Assembly: GCF_003951315.1 (NCBI RefSeq)
Contig: NZ_QLJH01000003.1
Coordinates: 124,001 to 188,000, forward strand
Reading direction: 5' to 3'
Source: Sphingomonas sp. S-NIH.Pt15_0812
GTDB taxonomy: Bacteria > Pseudomonadota > Alphaproteobacteria > Sphingomonadales > Sphingomonadaceae
Length of the DNA: 64,000 nucleotides
The position numbers were made by a program, and so were the translations under genes. The notes beneath the pieces were generated by a model, which worked only from the letters and a program-made list of their open reading frames with translations, searched no databases and had not been told where the DNA came from. Below are positions 54,059-62,348 of this stretch, one piece after another; position 1 is the stretch's first letter; each line of letters opens with the position of its first letter.

Positions 54059-55360
54059 ATGCCTGCGCCCCTACCCAGCAGCATGACGGCCGGCGCCGCC
54101 GTCCCATCGGCGGGTGCCGTCGGCACCTACCGGCCCGCGCTGACCCTGCTCGCCAGCCTGTTCTTCATGTGGGGCTTCATCACCGTCATCAACGGCACGC
54201 TGCTGCCGCATCTGCGCAGCGTCTTCGACCTGAGCTACACCCAGACGACGCTGATCGAGAGCGTCTGGTTCATCGCCTATTTCTTCGCCTCCATCCCCTC
54301 GGCCAAGCTGATCGAGCGGGTCGGATACCAGCGGGCGATGGTGATCGGCCTGGGCATGATGGCGGTGGGTGCATTGCTGATGGTGCCGGCGGCGCGAATC
54401 CCGTCCTATGGCGTGACGCTGTTCGCGCTGTTCGTGATCGCCAGCGGCATCACGCTGCTCCAGGTCGCGGCCAATCCCTATGTCGCGGTGGTCGGCCCGC
54501 CGGAGACCGCCTCGTCGCGGCTCAACCTGGTCCAGGCGTTCAACTCGGCCGGCGCGACGCTGGCGCCGCTGTTCGGCGGCTATCTGATCCTCGGCCGCTC
54601 GACCTCGGGCACCGCCGCCGCCGGCACCACCACGGTGCTGACCCAGGCGGAGCGGCTGGCCGACGCACAGGCGGTGGTGCTGCCCTATCTGATCGTCGCC
54701 GCCGTGCTGGCGGTGCTGGCGATCGTCATCGCCCGCTTCCCGCTGCCGGCCATGGGCGCGGCGACCCAGCGCGCGGCCAAGCAGGAACGGCGCGGCCATT
54801 CCCTGTGGAAGCACCGCAACCTGGTGTTCGGCATCCCGGCGATCTTCATCTACCTGATCGCGGAGATCGGCGTCGGCAACCTGTTCATCAACTTCGTGTC
54901 GCAGCCCAATATCGGCAATCTCAGCCACCAGCAGGCGTCCAACTATCTGTTCCTGCTGTGGGGCGGGATGATGATCGGCCGGCTGGTCGGCGCGGCGGCG
55001 ATGCAGCGGATCGACGCGCGCCACGCGCTGGCCATCGCCAGCATCGGCGCGGCCGCCGTCATGCTGATCGCCAGCGTCGCCACCGGCCATGTCGCGATGT
55101 GGGCGCTGATCTCGGTCGGGCTGTTCCACTCGATCATGTTCCCGACCATCTTCACGCTCGGCATCCGTGGCCTGGGCCCGTTGACCGAGGAAGGCTCGGG
55201 CCTACTGATCATGGCGATCGCCGGCGGCGCGCTGGTGGTGGTGCAGGGCTGGCTGGCCGACCATTACGGCCTGCAGGCCTCGTTCCTGCTGACGGCGGCA
55301 TGCGAACTCTACGTGCTGTTCTACGCGCTGTGGGGCGCCAAGCCGGTCATGGCGAAATAG
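54059..55360 (+). CDS. FHS-family sugar:H+ symporter (FucP-like)
   Basis: The 433-residue, 12-helix protein begins helix 1 with LASLFFMWGFITVINGTLLP, the FHS family signature, and has QTTLIESVWFIAYFFASIPS in helix 2. The sequence GITLLQVAANPYVAVVGPPE and RLNLVQAFNSAGATLAPLFG are also typical of FucP/GluP. It probably imports L-arabinose, galactose or fucose. The GntR-type site upstream and neighbouring sugar genes tie it to the arabinose group. The exact sugar is uncertain. Confidence 0.85.
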   Translation: MPAPLPSSMTAGAAVPSAGAVGTYRPALTLLASLFFMWGFITVINGTLLPHLRSVFDLSYTQTTLIESVWFIAYFFASIPSAKLIERVGYQRAMVIGLGMMAVGALLMVPAARIPSYGVTLFALFVIASGITLLQVAANPYVAVVGPPETASSRLNLVQAFNSAGATLAPLFGGYLILGRSTSGTAAAGTTTVLTQAERLADAQAVVLPYLIVAAVLAVLAIVIARFPLPAMGAATQRAAKQERRGHSLWKHRNLVFGIPAIFIYLIAEIGVGNLFINFVSQPNIGNLSHQQASNYLFLLWGGMMIGRLVGAAAMQRIDARHALAIASIGAAAVMLIASVATGHVAMWALISVGLFHSIMFPTIFTLGIRGLGPLTEEGSGLLIMAIAGGALVVVQGWLADHYGLQASFLLTAACELYVLFYALWGAKPVMAK

Positions 55361-55439
55361 GCGGATCGCCACCTTCCCTGCCCTCGCGACGACGACGAGG
55401 GGAGCCATGCGGCGGCGAGGGCCGCGCGGAGAGCGGGTC

Positions 55440-56216
55440 TCACGCCCCCTCGCTCCGCACCCGTTCCACCGCCGCCGCCGTGTCGTCGAGCGCCTGCTGG
55501 ACCAGCAGGCGCATCGCCTCGCTCGCCCCCGCGCCGTCGCCCGCCGCGATCGCGTCATAGACGCGGCGATGGTCGGGGATCGGATTGCGCGGCAGGGCGC
55601 GCAGCCGTTGCTTGAACTGCGTCGTCCAGCCGACCGCCGCGCCGATGCTGGCGCTCAGCACCACCAGCGCATCGTTGCGCGTCGCCGCCAGGATCGCGGT
55701 GTGGAAGGCGCGGTCGGCGGCCCGCCCCGCCTCGGTTCCGAGCGAATGGCGGCTCATATCGGCGAGCGCGTCGCGCATCGCCTTCAGGTCGGCACGGTCG
55801 CGCCGCGCCGCCGCCAGCGCCGCCGCCCCCGGCTCGACGATCGCGCGCAGCTCGAACAGGCTGCGGATGAAGTCGATGTCGGGCGCGCCGGTAAAGGCCC
55901 AGCCGAGCACATCGGGGTCGAGTAGGTTCCACCGGTCGCGCGGCAGCACCAGCGTCCCCGCCTTGGGACGGCTTTCGACCAGCCCCTTGGCGGTCAGCAC
56001 CTGGATCGCCTCGCGGAACGCGCTGCGCGATACGTCCAGCTCGGCGGCGAAGGCCACCTCGCCCGGAATCCGCTCGCCTGGCTTATACTCGCCCGACAGG
56101 ATCGCGACGCCAAGCCGGTGTGCGATCGCACCGCGCAGCCGCCGGCCGGTGTCCCGGCCGCTCCGGCGCGCGGCGGGGGGAGAAGGCGGCGGGCTGGCTT
56201 CGCTGAAATCGGTCAT
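55440..56216 (-). CDS. GntR-family regulator, FadR/FCD subfamily (paralog 2)
   Basis: The 258-residue protein has a Ser/Pro-rich lead, then a winged helix (LGVAILSGEYKPGERIPGEV to LDVSRSAFREAIQVLTAKGL) and an FCD domain (LRAIVEPGAAALAAARRDRA, DRAFHTAILAATRNDALV). It shares long blocks with the GntR at 50593. It is divergent from the AraD1-dehydrogenase pair, with an operator candidate 79 bases upstream of its ATG. It likely represses these genes until a sugar-derived acid appears. Confidence 0.85.
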   Translation of the reverse strand: MTDFSEASPPPSPPAARRSGRDTGRRLRGAIAHRLGVAILSGEYKPGERIPGEVAFAAELDVSRSAFREAIQVLTAKGLVESRPKAGTLVLPRDRWNLLDPDVLGWAFTGAPDIDFIRSLFELRAIVEPGAAALAAARRDRADLKAMRDALADMSRHSLGTEAGRAADRAFHTAILAATRNDALVVLSASIGAAVGWTTQFKQRLRALPRNPIPDHRRVYDAIAAGDGAGASEAMRLLVQQALDDTAAAVERVRSEGA

Positions 56217-56294
56217 TGCGACGACTGTGCCCGCACGCGACAGAAAAATCGACCGGGAACCGGGGACGATTGCCAGCCTCGGTTCCCGGCGCTA

Positions 56295-56307
56295 GTTGTC
56301 AGACTAA
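56295..56307. promoter_or_regulatory. GntR-type operator candidate before AraD1-like gene
   Basis: GTTGTCAGACTAA lies between the divergent GntR gene (start 56216) and the AraD1-like gene (start 56335). It is identical to the complement of the site at 54000-54012. Its position, 28 bases before the downstream start, would let a bound regulator block transcription. Confidence 0.6.
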
Positions 56308-56334
56308 TAGAGCCAAACGGTGGAGAGCAACAGC

Positions 56335-57330
56335 GTGACCCTTCGACTCCTGCAGCATCGTGGCCCCGATGGTACGCGATCGGTGATCGCCGCACGGGGC
56401 GACGCGGCCCATGTCGTGCCGGGCGTCGCCTCGATCCGCGAACTGGCCGAGCGCGCGATCGCCGCCGGGCAGGACCTGGCGAGCGCGGTGGCGGCCTGTG
56501 GCGAGGGCGCGGCCTTCGATCTGGCGGCGGAGCAGGCGCGGCTGATCGCGCCGATCGATCATGACGATCCGGCGCATCTGATCATGACCGGCACCGGCCT
56601 GACCCATCTCGGCTCGGCCGAGGGGCGCGACAAGATGCATCGCGACGCGGCGGCGGCCGCGACCCAGACCGATTCGATGCGCATGTTCCTGGCGGGTGTC
56701 GAGGGCGGCAAGCCGGCGGCGGGCGCGGTCGGGCAGCAGCCGGAATGGTTCTACAAGGGCGACGGCACGCAGCTGGTCGGGCCGGGCGAGGCGCTGACCA
56801 TGCCCGGCTTCGCCCAGGATGGCGGCGAGGAGCCGGAGCTGGCCGGCATCTACCTGATCGGGCCAGACGGGCAGCCGCACCGGCTGGGCTTCTGCCTGGC
56901 GAATGAATTCTCCGACCATGTCACCGAGCGGTGGAATTATCTGTGGCTCGCGCATTCCAAGCTGCGGCAGGCGTCGCTCGGCCCCGAGCTGATCGTCGGC
57001 CTGACCCCCGACCATGTCGAGGGGACCAGCCGCATCCTGCGCGACGGTCGGGCCGTCTGGGAAAAGCCGTTCCTGTCGGGCGAGGCGAACATGTCGCACA
57101 GCTTCGCGAACCTGGAGCATCACCATTTCAAATATCCGCTGTTCCGCCGGCCGGGCGACGTCCATGTCCATTTCTTCGGCACCGCCACCCTGTCCTTCGC
57201 CGATGGCGTGACCACGCAGGAAGGCGACGTGTTCGAGATCGCCGCGGCCCCCTTCACCCTGCCGCTGCGCAACCCGCTGGCGCGCGATGCGGCGCCGGCC
57301 GATTCGATCGCCACGGTCGGAGTGCTCTGA
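56335..57330 (+). CDS. AraD1/GguC-family protein (2-dehydro-3-deoxy sugar acid dehydratase-like)
   Basis: From GTG 56335 (GGAGAG seven bases upstream; an alternative GTG at 56320) the 331-residue protein has the FAH-like AraD1 pattern. This includes DPAHLIMTGTGLTHLGSAEG, PEWFYKGDGTQLVGPGEALT, FCLANEFSDHVTERWNYLWL and FGTATLSFADGVTTQEGDVF. Relatives act in non-phosphorylating arabinose catabolism or are linked to galacturonate/galactose uptake (GguC). It is co-transcribed with the sugar 1-dehydrogenase after 1 base. Confidence 0.8.
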   Translation: MTLRLLQHRGPDGTRSVIAARGDAAHVVPGVASIRELAERAIAAGQDLASAVAACGEGAAFDLAAEQARLIAPIDHDDPAHLIMTGTGLTHLGSAEGRDKMHRDAAAAATQTDSMRMFLAGVEGGKPAAGAVGQQPEWFYKGDGTQLVGPGEALTMPGFAQDGGEEPELAGIYLIGPDGQPHRLGFCLANEFSDHVTERWNYLWLAHSKLRQASLGPELIVGLTPDHVEGTSRILRDGRAVWEKPFLSGEANMSHSFANLEHHHFKYPLFRRPGDVHVHFFGTATLSFADGVTTQEGDVFEIAAAPFTLPLRNPLARDAAPADSIATVGVL

Positions 57331-57331
57331 G

Positions 57332-58258
57332 GTGGCGCCGATCCGCGTCGCCATCGTGGGGCTGGGCAAGATCGCCCGCGACCAGCACCTGCCCGCCATC
57401 GCCGGCAATCCCGACTTCGCGCTGGCCGCCACCGTCTCGCCGCGCGGGGCGGGGCTGGACGACGTGCCGCATTTCCCCAGCCTGGAGGCGCTGATCGCCT
57501 CCGGGACCCCGGTCGATGCGGTGGCGCTCTGCACGCCGCCCCAGGTCCGCTACGATATCGCGGTCCAGGCGCTGTCGGCGGGCCTGCACGTCTTCCTCGA
57601 AAAGCCGCCCGGCGCGACCCTGGCCGAGGTGGTGGCGCTGGAGGCGGAAGCGGCGGCGACGGGGGCGACTTTGTTCGCCAGCTGGCACTCGCGCTATGCC
57701 GCCGGGGTCGAGCCGGCGCGCGCCTTTCTGGCCGATCGCCGGATCGACCGGGTCACGATCACCTGGCGGGAGGATGTGCGCGTCTGGCATCCGGGCCAGG
57801 CCTGGATCTGGGAAGCCGGTGGGCTGGGCGTGTTCGATCCCGGCATCAACGCGCTGTCGATCGCGACGCGAATCCTGCCCCGCCCCTTCTTCTTGCGCCA
57901 GGCCGTGCTGTCGCTGCCCGCCAACCGCGCCGCGCCGATCGCCGCGCGCATGACGTTCAGCGATTCGCGCGGCACGCCGATCGCGATGGACCTGGACTGG
58001 CGGCAGACCGGGCCGCAGACCTGGGACATCCTGGTCGAGACGGATGCGGGTGAGTGTCACCTGTCCAAGGGCGGATCGGTGCTGACGCTGCCCAGCGGCA
58101 CCGAGAGACGCGACGATCACGAATATCCGGGCCTCTATGCTCGTTTCGCGACGCTGGTCCGCGAGACGCGCAGCGATGTCGATGTTGCTCCGCTGCGCCT
58201 GGTCGCCGACGCCTTCCTGCGCGGCGAGCGCGAGATGGTGGAGGCGTTCGAGGACTGA
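57332..58258 (+). CDS. Gfo/Idh/MocA sugar dehydrogenase (D-galactose / L-arabinose 1-dehydrogenase-like)
   Basis: From GTG 57332 the 308 residues start with a Rossmann fold (RVAIVGLGKIARDQHLPAIA). The family dinucleotide and catalytic parts include VFLEKPPGATLAEVVALEAE (EKPP), FASWHSRYAAGVEPAR and TWREDVRVWHPGQAWIWEAG, LGVFDPGINALSIATRILPR. This matches, as I recall, bacterial galactose/arabinose 1-dehydrogenases, which oxidise the sugar to the lactone with NAD(P)+. It would catalyse step 1 for the L-arabinose released by the GH51 enzyme. Confidence 0.8.
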   Translation: MAPIRVAIVGLGKIARDQHLPAIAGNPDFALAATVSPRGAGLDDVPHFPSLEALIASGTPVDAVALCTPPQVRYDIAVQALSAGLHVFLEKPPGATLAEVVALEAEAAATGATLFASWHSRYAAGVEPARAFLADRRIDRVTITWREDVRVWHPGQAWIWEAGGLGVFDPGINALSIATRILPRPFFLRQAVLSLPANRAAPIAARMTFSDSRGTPIAMDLDWRQTGPQTWDILVETDAGECHLSKGGSVLTLPSGTERRDDHEYPGLYARFATLVRETRSDVDVAPLRLVADAFLRGEREMVEAFED

Positions 58259-58344
58259 CCGGACGGTTCATTGAAGGGGAACACGTCACGCCGAGACGCC
58301 GCGATACTGCAGCTGGAGCAGGGTGACATCGGGTCGACCCAGGC

Positions 58345-58420
58345 CGTCATTGCGAACGTAGCGAACCAATCCAGAAGCGCGCATGACGCCCTGGATTGCT
58401 TCGCTGCGCTCGCAACGACG
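58345..58420. repeat. REP-like palindrome, copy 2
   Basis: Two 29-base arms (58345-58373, 58392-58420) are near-complementary around an 18-base spacer, as at 25792-25867, with nearly the same sequence (GGATTGCTTCGCTGCGCTCG). It lies in the 244-base gap between the dehydrogenase gene and the convergent YciF-like gene and could act as a bidirectional transcription end. Confidence 0.75.
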
Positions 58421-58502
58421 ATTCCTAGGCCAAGATCACGTCGTCACACTTTGAAAGCGACCGCGCGTCTCCGCCCCTCCGCGTGAACGGCAATGCCGTG
58501 CG

Positions 58503-59018
58503 TCAGGCCGTCGCGCGCTCCGCCGCCGCGTTGACCTTGTTGTCGGCGAGCTTGGTCAGCTTGTCGTTGGTCGCCTTTTCCTCGGCCAGCGTCTCGGCAT
58601 AGAGCTTCGCGGACTGGTCGTGGCCGAGCTGGCGCGCCCAGGCGATCAACGTGCCGTAGCGGCTGATCTCATAGTGTTCGACCGCCTGCGCCGCCGCCGT
58701 CAGTGCCGCGTCGAGCACGGCCTTGTCGGCGACCTCGCCCGCGACCTCGTTGGCTTCCTTGATGATGCCGTCGATCGCCGGACAGGTGACGCCCTTGGCG
58801 CTCAGCCCTTCCAGCTCGAACACCCGCTCCAGCCGTTCGATCTGGCCGCGCGTCTCCTGCAGATGCGTCTCGAACCCCAGGCGCAGTTCGGCATCGGTCG
58901 CCTTCTCGATCATCTTGGGCAGCGCCTTCGCGATCTGCTGCTCGGCATAATAAATGTCCTGGAGCTGGTGGACGTAGAGGTCCTCCAGCGTCGCAATGTC
59001 CTTGCTGAACAGGCCCAT
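58503..59018 (-). CDS. YciE/YciF ferritin-like stress protein (DUF892)
   Basis: The 171-residue four-helix protein begins MGLFSKDIATLEDLYVHQLQ then DIYYAEQQIAKALPKM. It has the DUF892 Glu/His pattern (YYAEQQI, FETHLQETRGQIERLERVFE, AAQAVEHYEISRYGTLIAWA). It is a di-iron ferritin-like protein induced by stress in other bacteria. It is single and convergent with the dehydrogenase gene. Confidence 0.85.
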   Translation of the reverse strand: MGLFSKDIATLEDLYVHQLQDIYYAEQQIAKALPKMIEKATDAELRLGFETHLQETRGQIERLERVFELEGLSAKGVTCPAIDGIIKEANEVAGEVADKAVLDAALTAAAQAVEHYEISRYGTLIAWARQLGHDQSAKLYAETLAEEKATNDKLTKLADNKVNAAAERATA

Positions 59019-59254
59019 CGTGCCGTCTCCTGATGCTTTGGGGGGTCACCACGCGCGTTCGACCGTCGCGTGGTGTTCATGGGGAATGCACAGGGGCCGA
59101 TTCGGGTTGCACCGGCCATGGTGGAATCACCGCCGTTCGTCGCATCGCTCCGCTTCCGGAGTTACCCGCAAGTATTTGGCAACCTGTCGGCTTTACTGCT
59201 TCATAGCGTCCGGGAACCGATATTGCCCCGGACCCAGACGGGGATCGAACAGCC

Positions 59255-59866
59255 ATGGTGACGGCAGCGGACTCGCGCCTTCCCCTGCCGGCCGACGCAG
59301 CGGCAGGCGACCGACGCGCGGGCGGCAAGCGGCACCAGTCGGTGCTGCTGGTCGGACGCGCGCGGATCGGGACGACCGATACCGCCTGCCTGGTCCATGA
59401 CATCTCGCGCAACGGCATGATGGCGCGCTTCCCCCAGCCGCCATCGGTCGGCGACACGCTGATCGTCGAGGTGCGCGGGCTGGCCCCGGCGCGGGCGGTC
59501 ATCCGCTGGGTGCGGGGGCACAAGGCGGGGATGCAGTTCGCCGAACCCCAGGCGGTGGAGAATGTCTTCCAGATCCGGCGCGACGACGGGTTGGTCGCCC
59601 GCCCGCCCCGGTTCGCGGTGCAGGCGGCGGCGGTGTTGCGACTCGATGGCGCGCGGTTCCCCGCCACCCTGCTCGACATCTCGGCGGGCGGTGCGAAGCT
59701 GATGGCGGAGCGTCCCGTCCAGGCGGACCAGACCGGGCAGATGATGCTGGCCGATTTCGACATGGCGCTGTTCGGCAAGGTCCGGTGGGTGAAGGGCGAA
59801 CAGTTCGGCTTCCGCTTCGTCGCGCCGCTGCCGCTGCTCACCCTGGCCCAGATTCTGGCGCGTTGA
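59255..59866 (+). CDS. Tandem PilZ-domain protein
   Basis: The 203-residue protein looks like two PilZ units. Unit one has a RRAGGKRHQSVLL start and a DISRNGMMARF strand. Unit two has RPPRFAVQAAAVLRLDGARF and a LLDISAGGAKLMAERP block. The c-di-GMP binding pattern is RxxxR ... D/NxSxxG. In unit one the basic part is weak (RRAGGKR) while DISRNG is present; in unit two DISAGG is present but RxxxR is less clear. It may be a c-di-GMP receptor with weakened sites. Two GGDEF genes lie nearby. Confidence 0.7.
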   Translation: MVTAADSRLPLPADAAAGDRRAGGKRHQSVLLVGRARIGTTDTACLVHDISRNGMMARFPQPPSVGDTLIVEVRGLAPARAVIRWVRGHKAGMQFAEPQAVENVFQIRRDDGLVARPPRFAVQAAAVLRLDGARFPATLLDISAGGAKLMAERPVQADQTGQMMLADFDMALFGKVRWVKGEQFGFRFVAPLPLLTLAQILAR

Positions 59867-59903
59867 CGGGCGGTTCCCGGCCGGGCCGGCTTGCTGTAGA
59901 AGC

Positions 59904-60662
59904 ATGTCCGTGATCCTGGCCATCCTCCTGTCCGCGCTGGCGATGACGCTGATCGTCGGCGTCCGCTACCTGATCGTGTCGGGGGCCTTCGCCGCCGCGA
60001 CGCGGGTGAAGCATCCCGGCCTCTATCGCGGGCTCGACCCGCAGATGCGCAGCGAGATCGTCTGGAGCCTGGCCTCGGCGGCGATCTATGGCATCCCCGC
60101 CGGCATCGTCGCCTGGGGCTGGCACAATCATGGCTGGACGCGGATCTATACCGACAGCGCGGCCATGCCGCTCTGGTATGCGCCGGTGTCGGTGCTGCTC
60201 TACCTGCTGGCGCACGATACCTGGTTCTATTGGACGCATCGCTGGATGCACCGGCCGAAACCGTTCAAGCTGGCCCATGCCCTCCACCATGCCAGCCGCC
60301 CGCCGACCGCCTGGGCGGCGATGGCATTCCATCCGATCGAGGCGCTGACCGGCGCTGTGGTAATTCCGCTACTCGTGTTCGTGATTCCGATCTCGACCAC
60401 CGCATTGGGCTTCGTGCTGGCTATAATGACGATTATGGGCGTCACCAACCATATGGGGTGGGAGATTTTCCCCCGGTTCATGTGGAAGGGGCCATTGGGG
60501 AACTGGCTCATCACCGCGAGCCATCATCAGCGGCATCATGAGCTGTACGGGTGTAATTATGGGTTGTACTTCCGCCATTGGGATCGTCTCTGCGGCACCG
60601 ACCGCGGCATCGGCGATTTCGCCCGCGACCATGCCCGTGCCGCCAAGCGCGCCGCGCGTTGA
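59904..60662 (+). CDS. Sterol desaturase / fatty acid hydroxylase family membrane protein
   Basis: The 252-residue protein has four to five hydrophobic helices and the di-iron histidine boxes HDTWFYWTHRWMH, HALHH and HHQRHHELYGCNYGLYFRHW. This family hydroxylates or desaturates lipids, including carotenoids and hopanoid or sphingolipid precursors. The substrate is not evident. Its end overlaps the next gene by 32 bases. Confidence 0.85.
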   Translation: MSVILAILLSALAMTLIVGVRYLIVSGAFAAATRVKHPGLYRGLDPQMRSEIVWSLASAAIYGIPAGIVAWGWHNHGWTRIYTDSAAMPLWYAPVSVLLYLLAHDTWFYWTHRWMHRPKPFKLAHALHHASRPPTAWAAMAFHPIEALTGAVVIPLLVFVIPISTTALGFVLAIMTIMGVTNHMGWEIFPRFMWKGPLGNWLITASHHQRHHELYGCNYGLYFRHWDRLCGTDRGIGDFARDHARAAKRAAR

Positions 60663-61083
60663 TCGCGGACTGGCGGCGCTGGCGCTGCTGCCGCTGCTGA
60701 TCGGCGCGGCCCCGATCTCGCGGCTGGATGTCGGCATCGACCATATCCGCTCCGCCAAGGGGCTGATCCGCGTCTGCCTGACCAACGATCCGGACAATTT
60801 CCCCTCCTGCGTCGACGATGCGCGCGCGATCACCCGTTCGATCCCCGCCGGCCAGCACAGCCTGGCCCTGCCCGGCCTGCCGCACGGCAATTACGCGGTG
60901 GCGGTGATCCATGACGAGAACAGCAACTCGAAGCTGGATACGTTCGCCGGCATCCCGCGCGAGGGGTTCGGCTTCTCGCGCAATCCGGCGATCGCCTTCG
61001 GTCCGCCGCGTTTCACCGCGGCCCGTTTCACCATCGACAGTGATGCAGAAGCGCAACAGATTCGAATGCGTTACATCCTCTGA
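60631..61083 (+). CDS. DUF2141 exported protein
   Basis: From ATG 60631 the 150-residue protein has a leader (RVDRGLAALALLPLLIGAAP) and a beta-sandwich domain. The family core is LIRVCLTNDPDNFPSC, YAVAVIHDENSNSKLDTFAG and IPREGFGFSRNP. DUF2141 proteins are periplasmic with no known function. The overlap with the desaturase gene and same strand suggest an operon that may continue into the MipA/OmpV-like gene at 61154. Confidence 0.8.
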   Translation: MPVPPSAPRVDRGLAALALLPLLIGAAPISRLDVGIDHIRSAKGLIRVCLTNDPDNFPSCVDDARAITRSIPAGQHSLALPGLPHGNYAVAVIHDENSNSKLDTFAGIPREGFGFSRNPAIAFGPPRFTAARFTIDSDAEAQQIRMRYIL

Positions 61084-61153
61084 CCCGGCGGCAGGGAGCC
61101 GAACCGGACCACGCGGCGTTGCGCTCCCGAAACAGGTTCCGGGAGACCCCCTT

Positions 61154-62023
61154 TTGCGTACGTCCATCCTCGCCGCCGCCGCGCTGACGGCGACCTTTGC
61201 CGCCGCCGCCCCGGCGCTGGCGCAACAGAACAGCGCGGCCGCCGCCGCGGATGTCTCCGCCGATTTCGATCGCGACACGGTGACGGTCGGCGTCGCCGGC
61301 GTCTACCTGCCCGATTATGAGGGGTCGGATGATTACCGCGTCGTCCCCGCCCCCGGCGCGCTGGGCTCGATCAACGGCTATGCCTTCACGCTCGCGGGCA
61401 ACCGCGTCTCGGTCGACCTGATCCGCAACCAGCCGGGCCAGACCATCGACCTGCAGGCCGGGCCGATCGCCGTGGTCAATTTCAACCGCACCAGCCGCAA
61501 GCAGATCGACGATCCGCGAATCAAGGCGCTGGGCGAGCGCGACACCGCGATCGAACTGGGCGGCTATGTGGGCATCGGCAAGACCGGTGTCGTCACCAGC
61601 CCCTATGACCGGATCGCCGTATCGCTCAGCTATCGCTACGACGTGGCGGGCGCGCACAAGAGCGGCATCTGGCAGCCGACCGTGACCTATTTCACCCCGC
61701 TCAGCCGCAAGGCGGCGGTCGGCCTGTTCGCCTCGGCCGAACATGCCGAGGGCCGCTATGCGCGCTATTATTTCGGTATCGACCAGGCGGAAAGCGTCGC
61801 GTCCGGCCTGGCGCCCTATAATCCGCGCGGCGGGTGGAAGAACTGGTCGCTGGGCGCGCTCGGCACCTATTCGCTGACCGGCGACCTGCTGGGCGGATGG
61901 AAGGCGGTGGGCGGCATCAACTATCGCAAGATGCTGAACGATTACGCCGACAGCCCGGTGGTCAGCACCGCCGGGTCGCGCAGCCAGTGGCTGGGCCTCC
62001 TGGGCGTCGCATACACGTTCTGA
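61154..62023 (+). CDS. MipA/OmpV-family outer-membrane protein
   Basis: From a TTG at 61154 the 289-residue protein has a signal peptide (LRTSILAAAALTATFAAAAP ending ALAQ) and the OmpV/MipA barrel pattern. This includes VTVGVAGVYLPDYEGSDDYR, VGIGKTGVVTSPYDRIAVSL and a terminal VAYTF. Some relatives scaffold peptidoglycan enzymes; others are outer-membrane porin-like. A TTG start is unusual but is the only codon that leaves a complete signal peptide. Confidence 0.8.
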   Translation: MRTSILAAAALTATFAAAAPALAQQNSAAAAADVSADFDRDTVTVGVAGVYLPDYEGSDDYRVVPAPGALGSINGYAFTLAGNRVSVDLIRNQPGQTIDLQAGPIAVVNFNRTSRKQIDDPRIKALGERDTAIELGGYVGIGKTGVVTSPYDRIAVSLSYRYDVAGAHKSGIWQPTVTYFTPLSRKAAVGLFASAEHAEGRYARYYFGIDQAESVASGLAPYNPRGGWKNWSLGALGTYSLTGDLLGGWKAVGGINYRKMLNDYADSPVVSTAGSRSQWLGLLGVAYTF

Positions 62024-62348
62024 ACGCAGCGCCTCCCCGCTGGGGAGGCGGCAGGCCCGAGGCCTGACGAAGAGGGGCGTGGCGGGGGTGCCGGAACCGG
62101 TTCGCACCGACCGTCATACCCCTCCGCCACCCCATGGCGGCCCTCCCCGATTGGAGGGAGGATAGGGTATCCCGTGACCGCGAGCGGTCGCACCATCCCG
62201 GTCCAAATTTAATCTTTTCCCCCTGCGTCCGGAACTTAGCGCGACACGTTCCTTGTCTGGCACCGTGTTCCGGGAGCTAGACGATACGTTGCCGCCGAGA
62301 GGAATGCCCGCCGCCGCCTCCCTGCGCCGGCTATCGAGGGGATGTACC
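62024..62348. other. Intergenic region with two hairpins
   Basis: GCCTCCCC/GGGGAGGC (62031-62049, loop GCT) is a terminator-like hairpin just after the MipA-like gene. A second pair, CCCTCC and GGAGGG, lies at 62141-62158. The rest has no convincing gene. The segment 62227-62285 holds repeated GGAAC/GTTCC elements that may belong to the promoter of the ferritin-like gene; no sigma-factor assignment can be made safely. Confidence 0.45.

Noticed and set aside
62227..62285. General stress (EcfG) promoter for the ferritin-like gene
   Set aside because: GGAAC and CGTT elements are present, but the spacing I could count (about 11 bases) is too short for the known consensus.
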